Notes: generated by a model from the sequence alone, not told the origin. Shown: positions 11,393 through 23,576, numbered from the stretch's first letter. The stretch is 64,000 nt of DNA from Macrostomum hystrix (GCA_950097015.1 CATNEN010000041.1:1182001-1246000), one strand, 5' to 3'. Numbers and translations: made by a program.

Positions 11393-13673
11393 ATTCCTGT
11401 GCTCTTTCGAGCGCGTGATTCGCTTTCTGCAATCTGAGTAGCTGAGGCAGCTGACACTCGCTCAGCCATCAAGTCTGTGAAGCGCAGCCCGCACAAGCTG
11501 CCAGTCTCTATGCTCGCGCTCTATCGACTGAGCGAGTTCTCAACCAGTGAGACTCGAGCTCACTTACCCAAGTGGCTGTCTAATACTATGAGTCTAATTA
11601 TGTATTGTGACTTAGTCTTTTTAAGTGTAAGTTCTTTTACACTGGAACTCGGACAGTTTCTGACCTTTGTTCAATGCGTCTATGAATATAATCTAGTGAG
11701 CTATTCATGTGCTTGAGCGAGACGCTTAATTCCCAGAGTGCTTCGATTCAACCAGCTGTGAAGTTTGTGGGCGCCAGCGTCAACTGAGGTAGAAATCGGG
11801 CGGCTGTGGACTGAACACAACTGCTACGCAGCATTTGAATGCGCAACGCAGCAACATTTGGCCATGATGACCCAATCTAGCAGTCAATGACCCAATCTAG
11901 CAGTCAATGACCCAATATCGCAGTCTATGGCCCAAACTAGCGGTCTATCACCCAAACTAGCAGTCTATGACCCAATCTAGTACTCTATGACCCAATCAAG
12001 CAGTCTATGACCAAATATACCAATCTATGACCCAATCTAGTAGTTTATGATACAAGTCTATGACCCAATTGAGTCAATTAGTGTGTCGTACCTGCGCAGG
12101 AAAATGTAGAAGGTGATGTCCGGGTAGGGCTCCAAACAGCAGGGGTAGCGAATCACATTGCGAATGGCCTGAAAAGTTTGAGTCAGGGATTGGCTAGTGC
12201 AGTTGACAGTGGTCCAGTCAGCTGATCGTTTTCAAACAAGGAAATCTCGATCTCACCTTTGTGCCCAACAGCTCCCATTCCCCATTGGCGACATAGGCGG
12301 TGATGTCCACATCTGTCTTTAGCAGGTGCAGATTCACCTGTCAGGTGCGAGTCAGTCAGTCAGTCAGTCAGTCAGTCAGTCAGTCAGTCAGTCAGTCAGT
12401 CAGTCAGTCAGTCAGTCAGTCAGTCAGTCAGTCAGTCAGTCAGTCAGTCAGTCAGTCAGTCAGTCAGTCAGTCAGTCAGTCAGTCAGTCAGTCAGTCAGT
12501 CAGTCAGTCACCTGGAATCCATCGTAGGTCCAGGAGCCGAACTTGAGGTCGCACATCTGCTCATCGAACGGGAAGTAGGTGACGTCCACCTTGCAGGAGG
12601 AGCGCAGCTTGGCGGGAATCGGCCAGAACACGGTGCCATTCGAGTCAATCATGGCCAGGGCCGGCATGAGGTTGTCTGTGAAGTCAGCCGCACTGCAAAT
12701 CCGAATGGAAGGCTTAGCAAAATGCGGTATCCAACGGACCAGTGGTCAGCTGATCTCGCAAGGACTCACTTGTTGTACAGCACCAGGTCCGGCTTCCAGA
12801 TCTTGCTGGAGGGCAGCCGGATCTTCTTCTGGTTGGAGAAGTCTGCCGGATCCCAGGTGAGAAATTCGTCGCTCCATTGCTGATGGAAGCGAGGTGGCTT
12901 CTCAGAAAGTGCATCTTGGAGTCTATGGCAATTTAACATGTGATGTACCTGTCCTAGTTCCTACCTGTCCTAGTACCTACCTGTCCTAGTTCCTACCTGT
13001 CCTAGTTCCTACCTGTCCTAGTTCCTACCTGTCCTAGTTCCTACCTGTCCTAGTTCCTACCTGTCCTAGTACCTACCTGTCCTAGTTCCTACCTGTCCTA
13101 GTTCCTACCTGTCCTAGTTCCTACCTGTCCTAGTTCCTACCTGTCCTAGTACCTACCTGTCCTAGTTCCTACCTGTCCTAGTTCCTACCTGTCCTAGTAC
13201 CTACCTGTCCTAGTTCCTACCTGTCCTAGTTCCTACCTGTCCTAGTTCCTACCTGTCCTAGTACCTACCTGTCCTAGTTCCTACCTGTCCTAGTTCCTAC
13301 CTGTCCTAGTACCTACCTGTCCTAGTTCCTACCTGTCCTAGTTCCTACCTGTCCTAGTTCCTACCTGTCCTAGTACCTACCTGTCCTAGTTCCTACCTGT
13401 CCTAGTTCCTACCTGTCCTAGTTCCTACCTGTCCTAGTTCCTACCTGCCCGAACGTCCTAACGGCACATACCTGATCCAGCCAGACATTGGTCACCAGTA
13501 CTTGGTTCTTCTCGTCCATATCGAAGATCTGAGTCAGAGTGATGCCCATCTGAGCTGTCACGGCGTCGCTAGAGTTGAACACTGGCCTGACTGACAGCTC
13601 GTAGCCTTGCAGCAGGTAGTTCATCAGCCGCTGCTCGTCTGGCACAGTCTCCGAGCTGTCATTGCTGCGTCGG
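7492..13673 (-). CDS. Nicotinic acetylcholine receptor, alpha-type subunit (5' exon missing)
   Basis: Cation-selective Cys-loop receptor subunit of the cell membrane. Exons on the minus strand (5' to 3'): 13673-13472, 12879-12770, 12692-12512, 12337-12257, 12168-12092, 11043-10847, 8264-7492. All junctions are GT-AG and in phase, giving about 539 residues. Features in order: '[15 protein letters not shown]' of the ligand-binding domain; 'LVLYNNAADF'; the 13-residue Cys-loop [15 protein letters not shown]; the vicinal cysteines '[11 protein letters not shown]' of loop C, which mark an alpha subunit; TM1 from 'HVIYPC'; TM2 '[19 protein letters not shown]', whose GEK indicates cation selectivity; TM3 '[28 protein letters not shown]'-region; a long Gly/Ser/Ala-rich cytoplasmic loop; and TM4 just before the stop. 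The signal-peptide exon was not found. A second acceptor would extend the first visible exon to 13707. It resembles alpha7-like subunits, but the exact subtype is not assignable. Confidence 0.93.
8285..10235. repeat. ~16-bp minisatellite in the last nAChR intron, over 100 copies
   Basis: Units are variants of GTGTGTCTAACAGCCG. The array nearly fills the 2582 bp intron 8265-10846. A higher-order duplication is visible: rare variants (GTTTCTAG, CTAAAAGCC, GTCCAACAGACTG) at about 9011, 9291 and 9481 recur exactly 662 bp later at 9673, 9953 and 10143. Confidence 0.95.
11360..11392. repeat. (CTG)11 microsatellite in an nAChR intron
   Basis: Eleven uninterrupted CTG units in the intron between the loop-C exon and the TM1-TM2 exon. 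It reads CAG on the transcribed strand. Confidence 0.9.
11873..12066. repeat. 20-bp degenerate minisatellite, about 9 copies
   Basis: The unit is TCTAGCAGTCTATGACCCAA with substitutions. It lies in the nAChR intron 11044-12091, ending about 25 bp from the splice donor at 12091. Confidence 0.85.
12349..12510. repeat. (GTCA)n microsatellite filling an nAChR intron
   Basis: About 40 perfect tetranucleotide units. They make up nearly all of the 174 bp intron 12338-12511. On the gene strand the donor GTGACTGACTG is itself the first repeat unit, so length changes directly alter intron size. Confidence 0.95.
12944..13446. repeat. 16-bp minisatellite with a donor-like motif, about 31 copies
   Basis: The + unit is CCTGTCCTAGTTCCTA. 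On the gene strand it reads GACAG|GTAGGAACTAG, so every copy offers an AG|GTAGGA donor-like site inside the nAChR intron 12880-13471. Confidence 0.92.
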
Positions 13674-13796
13674 CTGCGGGCGCAGTTGCAGCAGCCGCCA
13701 GCCAGGGCTGCGGCTAACCGGTGGAAGGGTGAAGGGGTGTGCCATTGTGCCGCGGTTACTGAAAGCCTCTTTGAGGGTCTCTAAAATTGTGACTTT

Positions 13797-14463
13797 ATTG
13801 TCTAGCTGGTATTGATACCGGGTATTGATTGTCTAGCTGGTATTGATACCGGGTATTGATTGTCTAGCTGGTATTGATACCGGGTATTGATTGTCTAGCT
13901 GGTATTGATACCGGGTATTGATTGTCTAGCTGGTATTGATACCGGGTATTGATTGTCTAGCTGGTATTGATACCGGGTATTGATTGTCTGGCTGGTATTG
14001 ATACCGGGTATTGATTGTCTGGCTGGTATTGATACCGGGTATTGATTGTCTGGCTGGTATTGATACCGGGTATTGATTGTCTGGCTGGTATTGATACCGG
14101 GTATTGATTGTCTAGCTGGGCATTGATACCGGGTATTGATTGGCTAGCTGGTATTGATACCGGGTATTGATTGGCTAGCAGGGCATTGATACTGGGTATT
14201 GATTGTCTAGCTGGGGCATTGATACCGGGTATTGATTGTCTAGCTGGGCATTGATACTGGGTATTGATTGTCTAGCTGGGGCATTGATACCGGGTATTGA
14301 TTGTCTAGCTGGGCATTGATACTGGGTATTGATTGTCTAGCTGGGGCATTGATACCGGGTATTGATTGTCTAGCTGGGCATTGATACTGGGTATTGATTG
14401 TCTAGCTGGGGCATTGATACCGGGTATTGATTGTCTAGCTGGGGCATTGATACCGAGTATTGA
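13797..14463. repeat. 31-bp minisatellite, about 21 copies
   Basis: The unit is TTGTCTAGCTGG followed by TATTGATACCGGGTATTGA. Early copies are nearly perfect. Later copies alternate GGGCATTGATACTGGG with GGGGCATTGATACCGGG, indicating a two-unit higher-order repeat. It lies upstream of the first visible nAChR exon, probably in an intron. Confidence 0.92.
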
Positions 14464-14792
14464 TTGTATGACTGTGTCAACACAAATGAAGGCTGGGCAT
14501 AAATTTTCGGCTATATTTTCAAAGAAGTCAAGCCTAAAAGTGCAGGCACGGGTGCACCTGCCGACCGCCCAGAATGCTGGTCTAACAAGCCCTCCTGAGC
14601 TGGAGGATAAGCGGGAGGATTAGGATATTATGCCTCTGTTTGCTGAAAGACAATTAAAAACAGTTTTATTGCATTTTCTACTGGTCCAGGCAATAGGCAG
14701 TTCTGTTAATACTGCTCTTTGTTCGCTGAGTGGAACTCCGTAGAAAAATAAAATAAAAGAATATATTAAAATTGCCATTTCATATTTTCTTT

Positions 14793-14925
14793 GAGCGGGT
14801 GTTTCAGTAGAGTGACATTTTGGCAGAGCGGGTGTTTCAGTAGAGTGACATTTTGGCAGAGCGGGTGTTTCAGTAGAGTGACATTTTGGCAGAGCGGGTG
14901 TTTCAGTAGAGTGACATTTTCGCAA
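14793..14925. repeat. 33-bp minisatellite, 4 copies
   Basis: The unit runs from GAGCGGGTGTTTCAG to TAGAGTGACATTTTGGCA, four near-identical copies. It abuts the following 16 bp array and shares TAGAGTGACATTT with it. Confidence 0.9.
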
Positions 14926-14937
14926 AGTGGCGTTTCA

Positions 14938-15590
14938 GTTGATTGACATTTCGGTAGAGTGACATTTCGGTAGAGTGGCAGTTCGGTAGAGTAACAGTTC
15001 GGTAGAGTGACAGTTCGGTAGAGTGACAGTTCGGTAGAGTGACAGTTCGGTAGAGTAACAGTTCGGTAGAGTGACAGTTCGGTAGAGTGGCATTTCGGTA
15101 GAGTGACAGTTCGGTAGAGTGGCAGTTCGGTAGAGTGACATTTCGGTAGAGTGGCAGTTCGGTAGAGTGGCAGTTCGGTAGAGTGACAGTTCGGTAGAGT
15201 GACAGTTCGGTAGAGTGACAGTTCGGTAGAGTGACAGTTCGGTAGAGTGGCAGTTCGGTAGAGTGACAGTTCGGTAGAGTGACAGTTCGGTAGAGTGACA
15301 GTTCGGTAGAGTGACAGTTCGGTAGAGTGACAGTTCGGTAGAGTGACAGTTCGGTAGAGTGACAGTTCGGTAGAGTGACATTTCGGTAGAGTGACAGTTC
15401 GGTAGAGTGACAGTTCGGTAGAGTGACAGTTCGGTAGAGTGACATTTCGGTAGAGTGACAGTTCGGTAGAGTGACAGTTCAGTAGAGTGACAGTTCGGTA
15501 GAGTGACAGTTCGGTAGAGTGACAGTTCGATAGAGTGACAGTTCGGTAGAGTGACAGTTCGGTAGAGTGACATTTCGGTAGAGTGGCAGT
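14938..15590. repeat. 16-bp minisatellite, about 40 copies
   Basis: The unit is GTAGAGTGACAGTTCG with few substitutions (GTGGCAG, GTAACAG, GACATTTC). Because 16 is not a multiple of 3, the frames stay open only as a 48 bp super-period. These frames are not genes. Confidence 0.93.
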
Positions 15591-16069
15591 GTAGAGCGGC
15601 TGAAGCTCAGAGGCATAATTAAGCTCAGGTCAGAGAACGATTGAACAAATGCGACTCAGCGAGTGGATTCAGTGAGCTGTGCTTCGTGCGTGTGACCTCT
15701 CACTGTAACCTGAATAGATTGAACCAGATGGGCTGAAATCTGCATTAGGCCAGCCCCGCTAGCAGCTAAGCGAGTTTCGCGGAATGGCAAGCGGCGACGA
15801 AACGGGAATGAATTCTGATTCCGACTGGCTGATTGAAAATCATCCGGTAGGAGTTAAAAAGTAATTGAATAAATTAGAAAACCATATTCTAGCAGTCACA
15901 GAGGGGTTTTTAGGCTATTTCCATTCTTTTGCGCTCTGAAATTGTACTTTTGTGAAGTGCTCAAAGGTGAGGCTTAAGCAATTAGTGAGAATTTCGAGCT
16001 ACGGTTGGAAAGTTTTTAACTAAAATATATGTAAGAGAGGGGAAGGGATGGGGAGCAAATAAGCCGAGG

Positions 16070-17595
16070 GGCGGATTGGGGGAGCGGAAAGATTGGGGTA
16101 GCGGAAGGATTGGGGGGCGGAAAGATTGGGGGAGCGGAAGGATTGGGGGAGCGGAGGAAACAGAGGGCGGAGAGAGCGGAGGGATTGGAATGAGCGGAGG
16201 GATTGGAATGAGCGGAGGGAGCGGAGGGATTGGAATGAGCGGAGGGATTGGAATGAGCGGAGGGAGCGGAGGGATTGGAATGAGCGGAGGGATTCGAATG
16301 AGCGGAGGGAGCGGAGGGATTGGAATGAGCGGAGGGATTGGAATGAGCGGAGGGAGCGGAGGGATTGGAATGAGCGGAGGGATTGGAATGAGCGGAGGGA
16401 GCGGAGGGATTGGAATGAGCGGAGGGATTGGAATGAGCGGAGGGATTGGAATGAGCGGAGGGATTGGAATGAGCGGAGGGATTGGAATGAGCGGAGGGAT
16501 TGGAATGAGCGGAGGGATTGGAATGAGCGGAGGGAGCGGAGGGATTGGAATGAGCGGAGGGAGCGGAGGGATTGGAATGAGCGGAGGGAGCGGAGGGAGC
16601 GGAGGGAGCGGAGGGATTAGAGGGGGCGGAGGGAGTTGAGGGAGCGGAGGGATTGGAATGAGCGGAGGGAGCGGAGGGAGCGGAGGGAGCGGAGGGAGCG
16701 GAGGGAGCGGAGGGAGTGGAATGAGCTCGGAGCGGAGGGAGTGGAGGGATTGGAATGAGCGGAGGGAGCGGAGGGAGCGGAGGGAGCGGAGGGAGCGGAG
16801 GGAGCGGAGGGAGCGGAGGGAGCGGAGGGAGCGGAGGGAGTGGATTCGCGGAGGGAGCGGAGGGAGTGGATTCGCGGAGGGAGCGAGGGAGTGGAGGGAG
16901 CGGAGGGAGCGGTGGGAGTGGATTCGCGGAGGGAGCGGAGGGAGCGGAGGGAGCGGAGGGAGTGGATTCGCGGAGGGAGCGGAGGGAGCGGAGGGAGCGG
17001 AGGGAGCGGAGGGAGCGGAGGGAGCGGAGGGAGCGGAGGGAGCGGAGGGAGCGGAGGGAGCGGAGGGAGCGGAGGGAGCGGAGGGAGCGGAGGGAGCGGA
17101 GGGAGCGGAGGGAGCGGAGGGAGCGGAGGGAGCGGAGGGAGCGGAGGGAGCGGAGGGAGCGGAGGGAGTGGATTCGCGGAGGGAGCGAGGGAGCGGAGGG
17201 AGCGGAGGGAGCGGAGGGAGCGGAGGGAGTGGATTCGCGGAGGGAGCGAGGGAGTGGAGTGAGCGGAGGGAGCGAGGGAGTGGAATGAGCGGAGGGAGTG
17301 GATTCGCGGAGGGAGCGGAGGGAGCGGAGGGAGCGGAGGGAGCGGAGGGAGCGGAGGGAGCGGAGGGAGCGGAGGGAGTGGATTCGCGGAGGGAGCGGAG
17401 GGAGCGAGGGAGTGGAGGGAGCGAGGGAGTGGAGGGAGCGGAGGGAGCGGAGGGAGCGGAGGGAGTGGAATGAGCGGAGGGAGCGAGGGAGTGGAGGGAG
17501 CGAGGGAGCGGAGGGAGCGGAGGGAGCGGAGGGAGTGGAATGAGCGGAGGGAGTGGATTCGCGGAGGGAGCGGAGGGAGCGGAGGGAGTGGAGTA
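16070..17595. repeat. Purine-rich GGAGGGAGC minisatellite, 1.5 kb
   Basis: The + strand is almost only A, G and an isolated C per unit. The left half (to about 16650) uses a longer compound unit with GGATTGGAATGAGC. The right half is mainly the 9 bp GGAGGGAGC, interrupted by GGAGTGGATTCGC. Regularly spaced GGG runs make G-quadruplexes possible, and the purine/pyrimidine strand bias could allow triplex DNA. Open frames in it are artefacts of the period (9). Confidence 0.95.
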
Positions 17596-17599
17596 AATG

Positions 17600-18385
17600 A
17601 AGAGAGCACAGAAGGATTGTTGGGAAATTAAAATAATACAACCAGAAGCACTTATTCTAAGCGGACAGGGAGAGACACCGGTGTGAAGGATCTGACAGTG
17701 GTGTTTCAGCAGAGTGAGAAGGAAGTAAAAGTTACCAGAGCCGAAGCAGTTCGCCTGCGTGGCTAAAATTGAGTGTTTCAGGTCACGCTGCTCGCTGCTA
17801 GGTAGCTCGCCACACCTTCCACTTTCATTTCCTGCCAGTCGACATTCCCTTCACCCAGCAGGTCTTATGAATAGTTTATAGGGCCGCTGAGACGCGGCAT
17901 TTTGCTTTGTCCAAATTGTGTCGGCTCGAATTTTTTGTTATTTTTCCTGTGTCTGCCAGAATATTTCCAAGCTTTGAGTAGCTTTGTGAGTAGAGTCGAC
18001 CCAAGAATTTGGGGCTTGAAACGCGGGTGGCAGGCCATTTGTCAGGCGAAAGTCTCCGCTGCTCTCGCGTGCCCGTCAATACTTAGACATTCTTTGCCAA
18101 TTGACTGCTGTATTGGAAAAAGGTGACGCTGACTTCCAGTCTCGGCTTGGCGCTCTTTTATGGCGAGGAACTTGACTGATGGACCGATGAAAGATAATTT
18201 ATTTTTATCAATGATGGTCCTATTTTACTACAGGGGGACTTTCATCCTAGATAGAATCTGTAGATGCGAGCTGCTTCACAACTGAAATAAAAAGTCGCCT
18301 CTCGGAGAAATGGACAATCGTTAATAAAATCAAGCCCTTGTAAGTTATTCAGTGACTCCCCAAACTAAAATAGTTCCCCCATCTA
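17600..18385. other. Non-repetitive DNA, nothing recognised
   Basis: I found no exon with homology, no RNA gene and no transposon terminus here. Confidence 0.45.
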
Positions 18386-18471
18386 GGGAACCCCTTTGGG
18401 GAACCCCTCTGGGGAACCCCTCTGGGGAACCCCTCTGGGGAACCCCTCTGGGGAACCCCTCTGGGGAACCC
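18386..18471. repeat. 13-bp minisatellite, about 6.5 copies
   Basis: The unit is GGGGAACCCCTCT with one variant at the first copy (CCCCTTT). Confidence 0.88.
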
Positions 18472-18474
18472 CCA

Positions 18475-19827
18475 ACCAATCCGACTCAACAAGGAAGGTA
18501 AAGGTAGCGCAGTGGTCACCAGCCAATAAACAGCGAAAGTATTAACCTGGACAGGTTTTGAGAGCAGACAATTCACAGAATGATTGCTAAAATCAATTCA
18601 CGTGACTGCCTTAAGAAGCTATTTAATTGACACTTCGCCTTCTAGCTACAGCACGCCAGAGAGAGGGAATTAGGGCTGAGACTGCTCAAGACAGGAAAAT
18701 TGCTGTTCACTTCAAGCGTTTTGCAAGAAGAAAGCCAAAATCTGCAGCTGCGAATGCTGCCGCTGACAATCAAGGGAGCCAAGGGGGAGCTAATGCCCCC
18801 TTGACGTCTGATCGGCTAAGCCCCGCCGACTCCCGGGCTGCTCACATGCAAACTGAAAATGCCAATAGCCGCAAAGAATGAATGGCAGATCAACTCTGGC
18901 CGTCTTTGTTGATTGTAATTCGCTGCTGTGTATCCAGGCCGATCTGGGCGGAACCTGCACTCTGTCAGGCCCGATAAATATGCAACAATGTGCATGCAAG
19001 TCATATCTGCTGCAATTAATTCTATTCATGGGAGATCCAGCTGAGCAATGTACTCTAGCTGAGCAATGAGCGGACGGCCTAATTTACTTAGGCCCACAGG
19101 ACCACAGTTCCTCACTGCTCCAGGGAATCGCGAAATGCTAAAAAATCTTGGGCGCCGATTCAACTAAAAAGTTGGTCATGCAAGCCAAACAGACTACACC
19201 AGGCAGTCTGCGAGCTGGCACGGCTGCCAACTGGCGAGCGTGTTGCTAGGGAGACGAGTCCGTCCCAGCAAAATCTTGGACAGGATTAGGAGCTTAGACC
19301 AGCTGCGAGACTTATCAATATTTTACTTGCTCAAAATTTTTGAGCTCATTTTTTAGACAGCTTCGTTTTTCTGGCCGAATTCGAGTGGTGTAAATAATTC
19401 CACGGGTGTTCCAAGCCTTTCGCTGTAACCTCAAATCCCAGGTTGTTCACCTTCCTAATATTTTTTGTTTACCAAACTGAGCACCGTTTTATCCCACCTG
19501 GCTGCAGCATCCGACCAACTAGGGGTTGGGGTGGTTGGGGTGAGGCAAAAAGCCTCTGAGAGTCACCAAAAAACTGGCCACAGTGCCGGCGGGAGCGAAC
19601 TCAGGCAGTCAGGATCGGAAAATTCATTTTGGGCAAGCAGCCAGCTGCGGGGCTAATTCCATCCCGCAGCTGAAGAGATCTCTTGATTGCCCCCCCCACA
19701 GCCAGCCAGCTGGTGGAGGGCTTTTGAGCAGACAAGAATCGCACGGGGCCCTGCGTTGACTCAAGGAGTGGAGACGATTTTTTTGGGAGAAATCGAGGCG
19801 TACTTTATATCCTTGATTGGTCTCTTA

Positions 19828-19863
<36 letters not shown>

Positions 19864-20155
19864 TGGGGCGAGCAGTTAGTAAGCAAGGTCCGTGGGAGGC
19901 TCCACTTCATGGTGGCTGGCACAATTTCGCTTATTTCGCCTCCAGTGCGACATCCTAGCCCTGAATTTTTAGCTCCCGTTAATAACTGAGAGTAACAGCG
20001 ATAAGACGGTTGGCTGACTGAGGACCAATCAGATGGCAGCATGGAGATTTCTTAGTTTGAGTACTTTTAGAAACAGGTTATGACAGCGCGACTTAACAGA
20101 ATTATAAAACTTAGTTAAAGTTACACAAATTATTAAAGACTGTGTGAATTGAGGC
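18475..20155. other. Non-repetitive DNA with a (CAG)10 tract, no gene recognised
   Basis: Mixed-composition sequence without a convincing exon. A (CAG)10 tract lies at 19833-19862. Confidence 0.45.
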
Positions 20156-20159
20156 TCTA

Positions 20160-20330
20160 CAATTCAGAAAAGATTGTGTGAATGGTGAATCAGCTCAGTG
20201 AAGATTGTGTGAATGGTGAATCAGCTCAGTGAAGATTGTGTGAATGGTGAATCAGATCAGTGAAGATTGTGTGAATAAGGAATCAGATTAGTGAATATTG
20301 TGTGAATGGTGTATCAGCTCAGTAGCTCAA
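20160..20330. repeat. 31-bp minisatellite, about 5 copies
   Basis: The unit is built on AGATTGTGTGAATGGTGAATC with CAGCTCAGTGA. The outer copies are more diverged. Confidence 0.85.
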
Positions 20331-20780
20331 TCAATCAAATCAATCATTAGCTCATCTGGCACAGAAAATTCCTATCAGAGTTTCTATAGTCCAAGGGATT
20401 CTAATTTCTGCCCATTCGCATTTACCAGCCGGGTGTCTGCGAATGAATAATTTATTGAGAACCAGCCGGAGAACCTGGACCCCAGAACACTGCAATGATG
20501 AGTATAGTGCAAGGGTTCATCACAGCATATTTGCCAGAAATACTCAGCTCACTGAGTCAACAGGCCTGCTAAGCGAGTAGAATCTGGCGGATTTTCAAGG
20601 TTGTTTATGAGGGACAGCAGCTGGCCGGTCATGGGTGAGCGGACTCACTGGGGATACACTTTTATTATCCCTCTCGCCGACGCCTCGCGGCTTTGTCAGG
20701 TGGTGGTCGACAATGCGGGTCATGTTGATCAAGGCGGGTATCCTGAGCTTTAAACTTATTTCATATCTTACTAGTTTTTA

Positions 20781-20937
20781 AGGTTGTAGCCTAATGATTA
20801 GTGTAGGACTCATGACTTGAAGGTCGAGGGTTCGATTCCACTGGAACAATTTGTCATTTAGCAAGACACGAGGGTGGGTGTGGCGTCCCGATTGGCCCGA
20901 TTTGGGCAGGTGTAATCGATTATTATTATTATTATTT
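20781..20937 (+). mobile_element. tRNA-derived SINE
   Basis: The head resembles a Pol III type 2 promoter: A box TAGCCTAATGATTAG (20787-20801) and B box GGTTCGATTCC (20829-20839), about 30 bp apart. A GC-rich body follows, then an (ATT)n tail near 20920-20936. Box spacing and tail favour a SINE over a functional tRNA, since the T stem is imperfect. No target duplication was identified. Confidence 0.6.
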
Positions 20938-20947
20938 GTGTTATAAT

Positions 20948-21045
20948 TGCTCAATCCGAAGTCGAATTCCAACGGCTGAGATTCGAACTCATGACCTCTC
21001 AATCAGTTGTCCTTAGAGTCCAATTGCGAACTAAATTAAAATTGC
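20948..21045 (-). mobile_element. tRNA-like SINE head, opposite orientation
   Basis: On the minus strand GAGTTCGAATCTC (B-box-like, 20978-20990) is preceded by an A-box-like TAGTTCGCAATTGG. It lies tail to tail with the preceding SINE. Ends are uncertain. Confidence 0.4.
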
Positions 21046-21340
21046 AGTTTGGTTAATCTTATGAGCAAGCCAATAATCTGCTCATTCTTGCTCCTAGCTC
21101 GTAACTTGCATAAAAAGCGACTTGCTGCTCAGTAACGCGTTGCCTGGCACTGATAAGTCAGACAGATATGTAATTCTGTCCTCAGACTTTATCAAGTATC
21201 TAATAGGACCTGCATGTTTGTACTTCATTCACATTCCATTATTGCATACACTCGTACTATAAATAGTATAAGTAGCTAGCACACGACTTTTGACAAAGAT
21301 ATAAAAAAAACGGACACTGAAATTTAGCATGCTGTGTTTT

Positions 21341-22395
21341 TTAGTTGACTAAATTTTGGTTTTATTAAATCTTGTAGCTCGTAACCATAGCAACTTTTTA
21401 TTTCGATGCGAAAAGCACTAGCCTAGTCTAGGAAAATCATAGACTAACCTGAATGGATGTGCTGGTGACCTAAATGAAATGCTGGAACATATCCAATATG
21501 CTGGAACCTGACTAACATGCTGGAAACTGACTAATGTGCTGGAAACTGACTAATGTGCTGGAAACTGACTAATATGCTGGAAACTGACTAACATGCTGGA
21601 ATCTGACTAATATGCTGGAACCTGACTAATGTGCTGGAACATATCTAATATGCTGGAACCTGACTAATGTGCTGGAAACTGACTAATGTGCTGGAAACTG
21701 ACTAATGTGCTGGAAACTGACTAACATGCTGGAACATATCTAATATGCTGGAACCTGACTAATGTGCTGGAAACTGACTAATGTGCTGGAAACTGACTAA
21801 TATGCTGGAACCTGTCTAATGTACTGGAAACTAACTAATGTGCTGGAAACTGACTAATGTGCTGGAAACTGACTAATGTGCTTTTTAGTTGACAAAATTT
21901 TGGTTTTATTAAATCTTGTAGCTCGTAACCATAGCAACTTTTTATTTCGATGCGAAAAGCACTAGCCTAGTCTAGGAAAATCATAGACTAACCTGAATGG
22001 ATGTGCTGGTGACCTAAATGAAATGCTGGAACATATCCAATATGCTGGAACCTGACTAATGTGCTGGAAACTGACTAATGTGCTGGAAACTGACTAATGT
22101 GCTGGAAACTGACTAATATGCTGGAATCTGACTAACATGCTGGAACATATCTAATATGCTGGAATCTGACTAACATGCTGGAACACATCTAACATGCTGG
22201 AACCTGACTAATGTGCTGGAAACTGACTAATGTGCTGGAAACTGACTAATGTGCTGGAAACTGACTAATGTGCTGGAAACTGACTAATATGCTGGAACCT
22301 GTCTAATATGCTGGAACCTGTCTAATGTACTGGAAACTAACTAATGTGCTGGAAACTGACTAATGTGCTGGAAACTGACTAATGTGCTGGAAACT
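21341..22395. repeat. 19-bp minisatellite with a 544-bp higher-order duplication
   Basis: The short unit is TGCTGGAAACTGACTAATG. A block starting TTAGTTGAC-AAATTTTGG, with about 140 bp of non-repetitive leader, occurs at 21341 and again at 21885, each followed by its own array. The leader plus array was therefore duplicated as a unit. Confidence 0.92.
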
Positions 22396-23576
22396 GATCA
22401 ATATTCAAGAGCCTGACCTACAGTCTTTCAAAAAGTAACAAGATTGTCGGAATCGTTAAAAAAACAAAACAGCAAAAATGGAGTAAAAATAAGATATTTT
22501 AGACAAAAAATAATACCAAAGTGCTAGCTAGTAGTTGCAAATCATAAAACCATGCGGTAGCAGACTGGATTGCTGTGCAAGTCTTTAAACACTAAGTGGC
22601 TTTGAATAGAAGTTGCACTGGCAAATAATCATATTATGTTCAAAGAGAATATGAGAAGACATTGCATTGTCTCCATGATAAGAAAAAAGAGGTTTGGATC
22701 AAGATTGGATTGCAAATTTGCAGTTCTCTGCGACACAAGACACATGCATTAAAACTCGTATGGTTGGGTCCTCTGGGCATTGGCTTCGTTGCATCCGATT
22801 GGTTTGTTTAGAAAACAAAGACTCGAGGACTGATCAATCTGGCTGGCTAAAATAAATAAAAAACTTTGGACGCAAAAATCGAAGAAAATATCATACGAGT
22901 AGTGCACGCAATGAGACTCAAGAGCTAAAATTGTTAACTTTTCGGCTCAGCCAATCACAACTAAGGTAACTCAACTCAAGTAAAAAATGGGAAAAATTTT
23001 CACGCTGGATAAGATCTCATACTCGGTTCGGATCGAAAAATCGGAATGTACAGTAAGACTTTAACACAAAAGTATTCCAATTACTGTTCATCGATAAATA
23101 TTTCCAGGCATTTATCGATCGGTTTTCCCCGCTCACAAAAACTCTCAGCACGAATAAATCAAAATGGTTTAACTAAAAACGTGAAGATTTATTGCTGTTT
23201 ATATTGTCAGAATGATTTATTATACGAGCTAATTCACGATTTCACAGCATGTATTATAGCAATCAAACAGATAACACCAGACAGCTAAGGCAACGAGCTT
23301 GTCATTCTGAAGTCGACCAGATTCAAGTTTACACTGGGCCGATTCAATTTTTTCTGGCGTTGCCACAGAAATCACATTAATTAATGCAGTGCGACAGTTG
23401 GTTTCCAGAAAGGTGCAGCCAAATCGTGCCTAAGATAAACAAAGTCATTCCAATGTACTATTACCTTATATTCGAAAAAAAATCACAAGCAATCTCAACT
23501 TACGTTATAGTCTAAACACAGAAGAGTAGAAAGTCTAGTATCAGATTCTTCATGCATCCAGGTAAGGCATTCCAGG
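22396..23576. other. AT-rich DNA, nothing recognised
   Basis: No exon, array or transposon end was seen between the 19 bp array and the 36 bp satellite. Confidence 0.45.

Noticed and set aside
14903-15573. Long minus-strand frames with 'NCHSTELSLYRTVTLP' repeats
   Set aside because: A 16 bp minisatellite read in a 48 bp super-period; no gene features.
16016-17641. 541-residue Pro/Ser/Leu/Arg-rich frame and several Gly/Ser/Arg/Glu-rich frames
   Set aside because: All are readings of the 9 bp purine-rich array; many frames on both strands are open at once.
20781-20860. Functional tRNA gene
   Set aside because: A and B boxes are present, but the T stem is imperfect and a SINE body with an (ATT)n tail follows.
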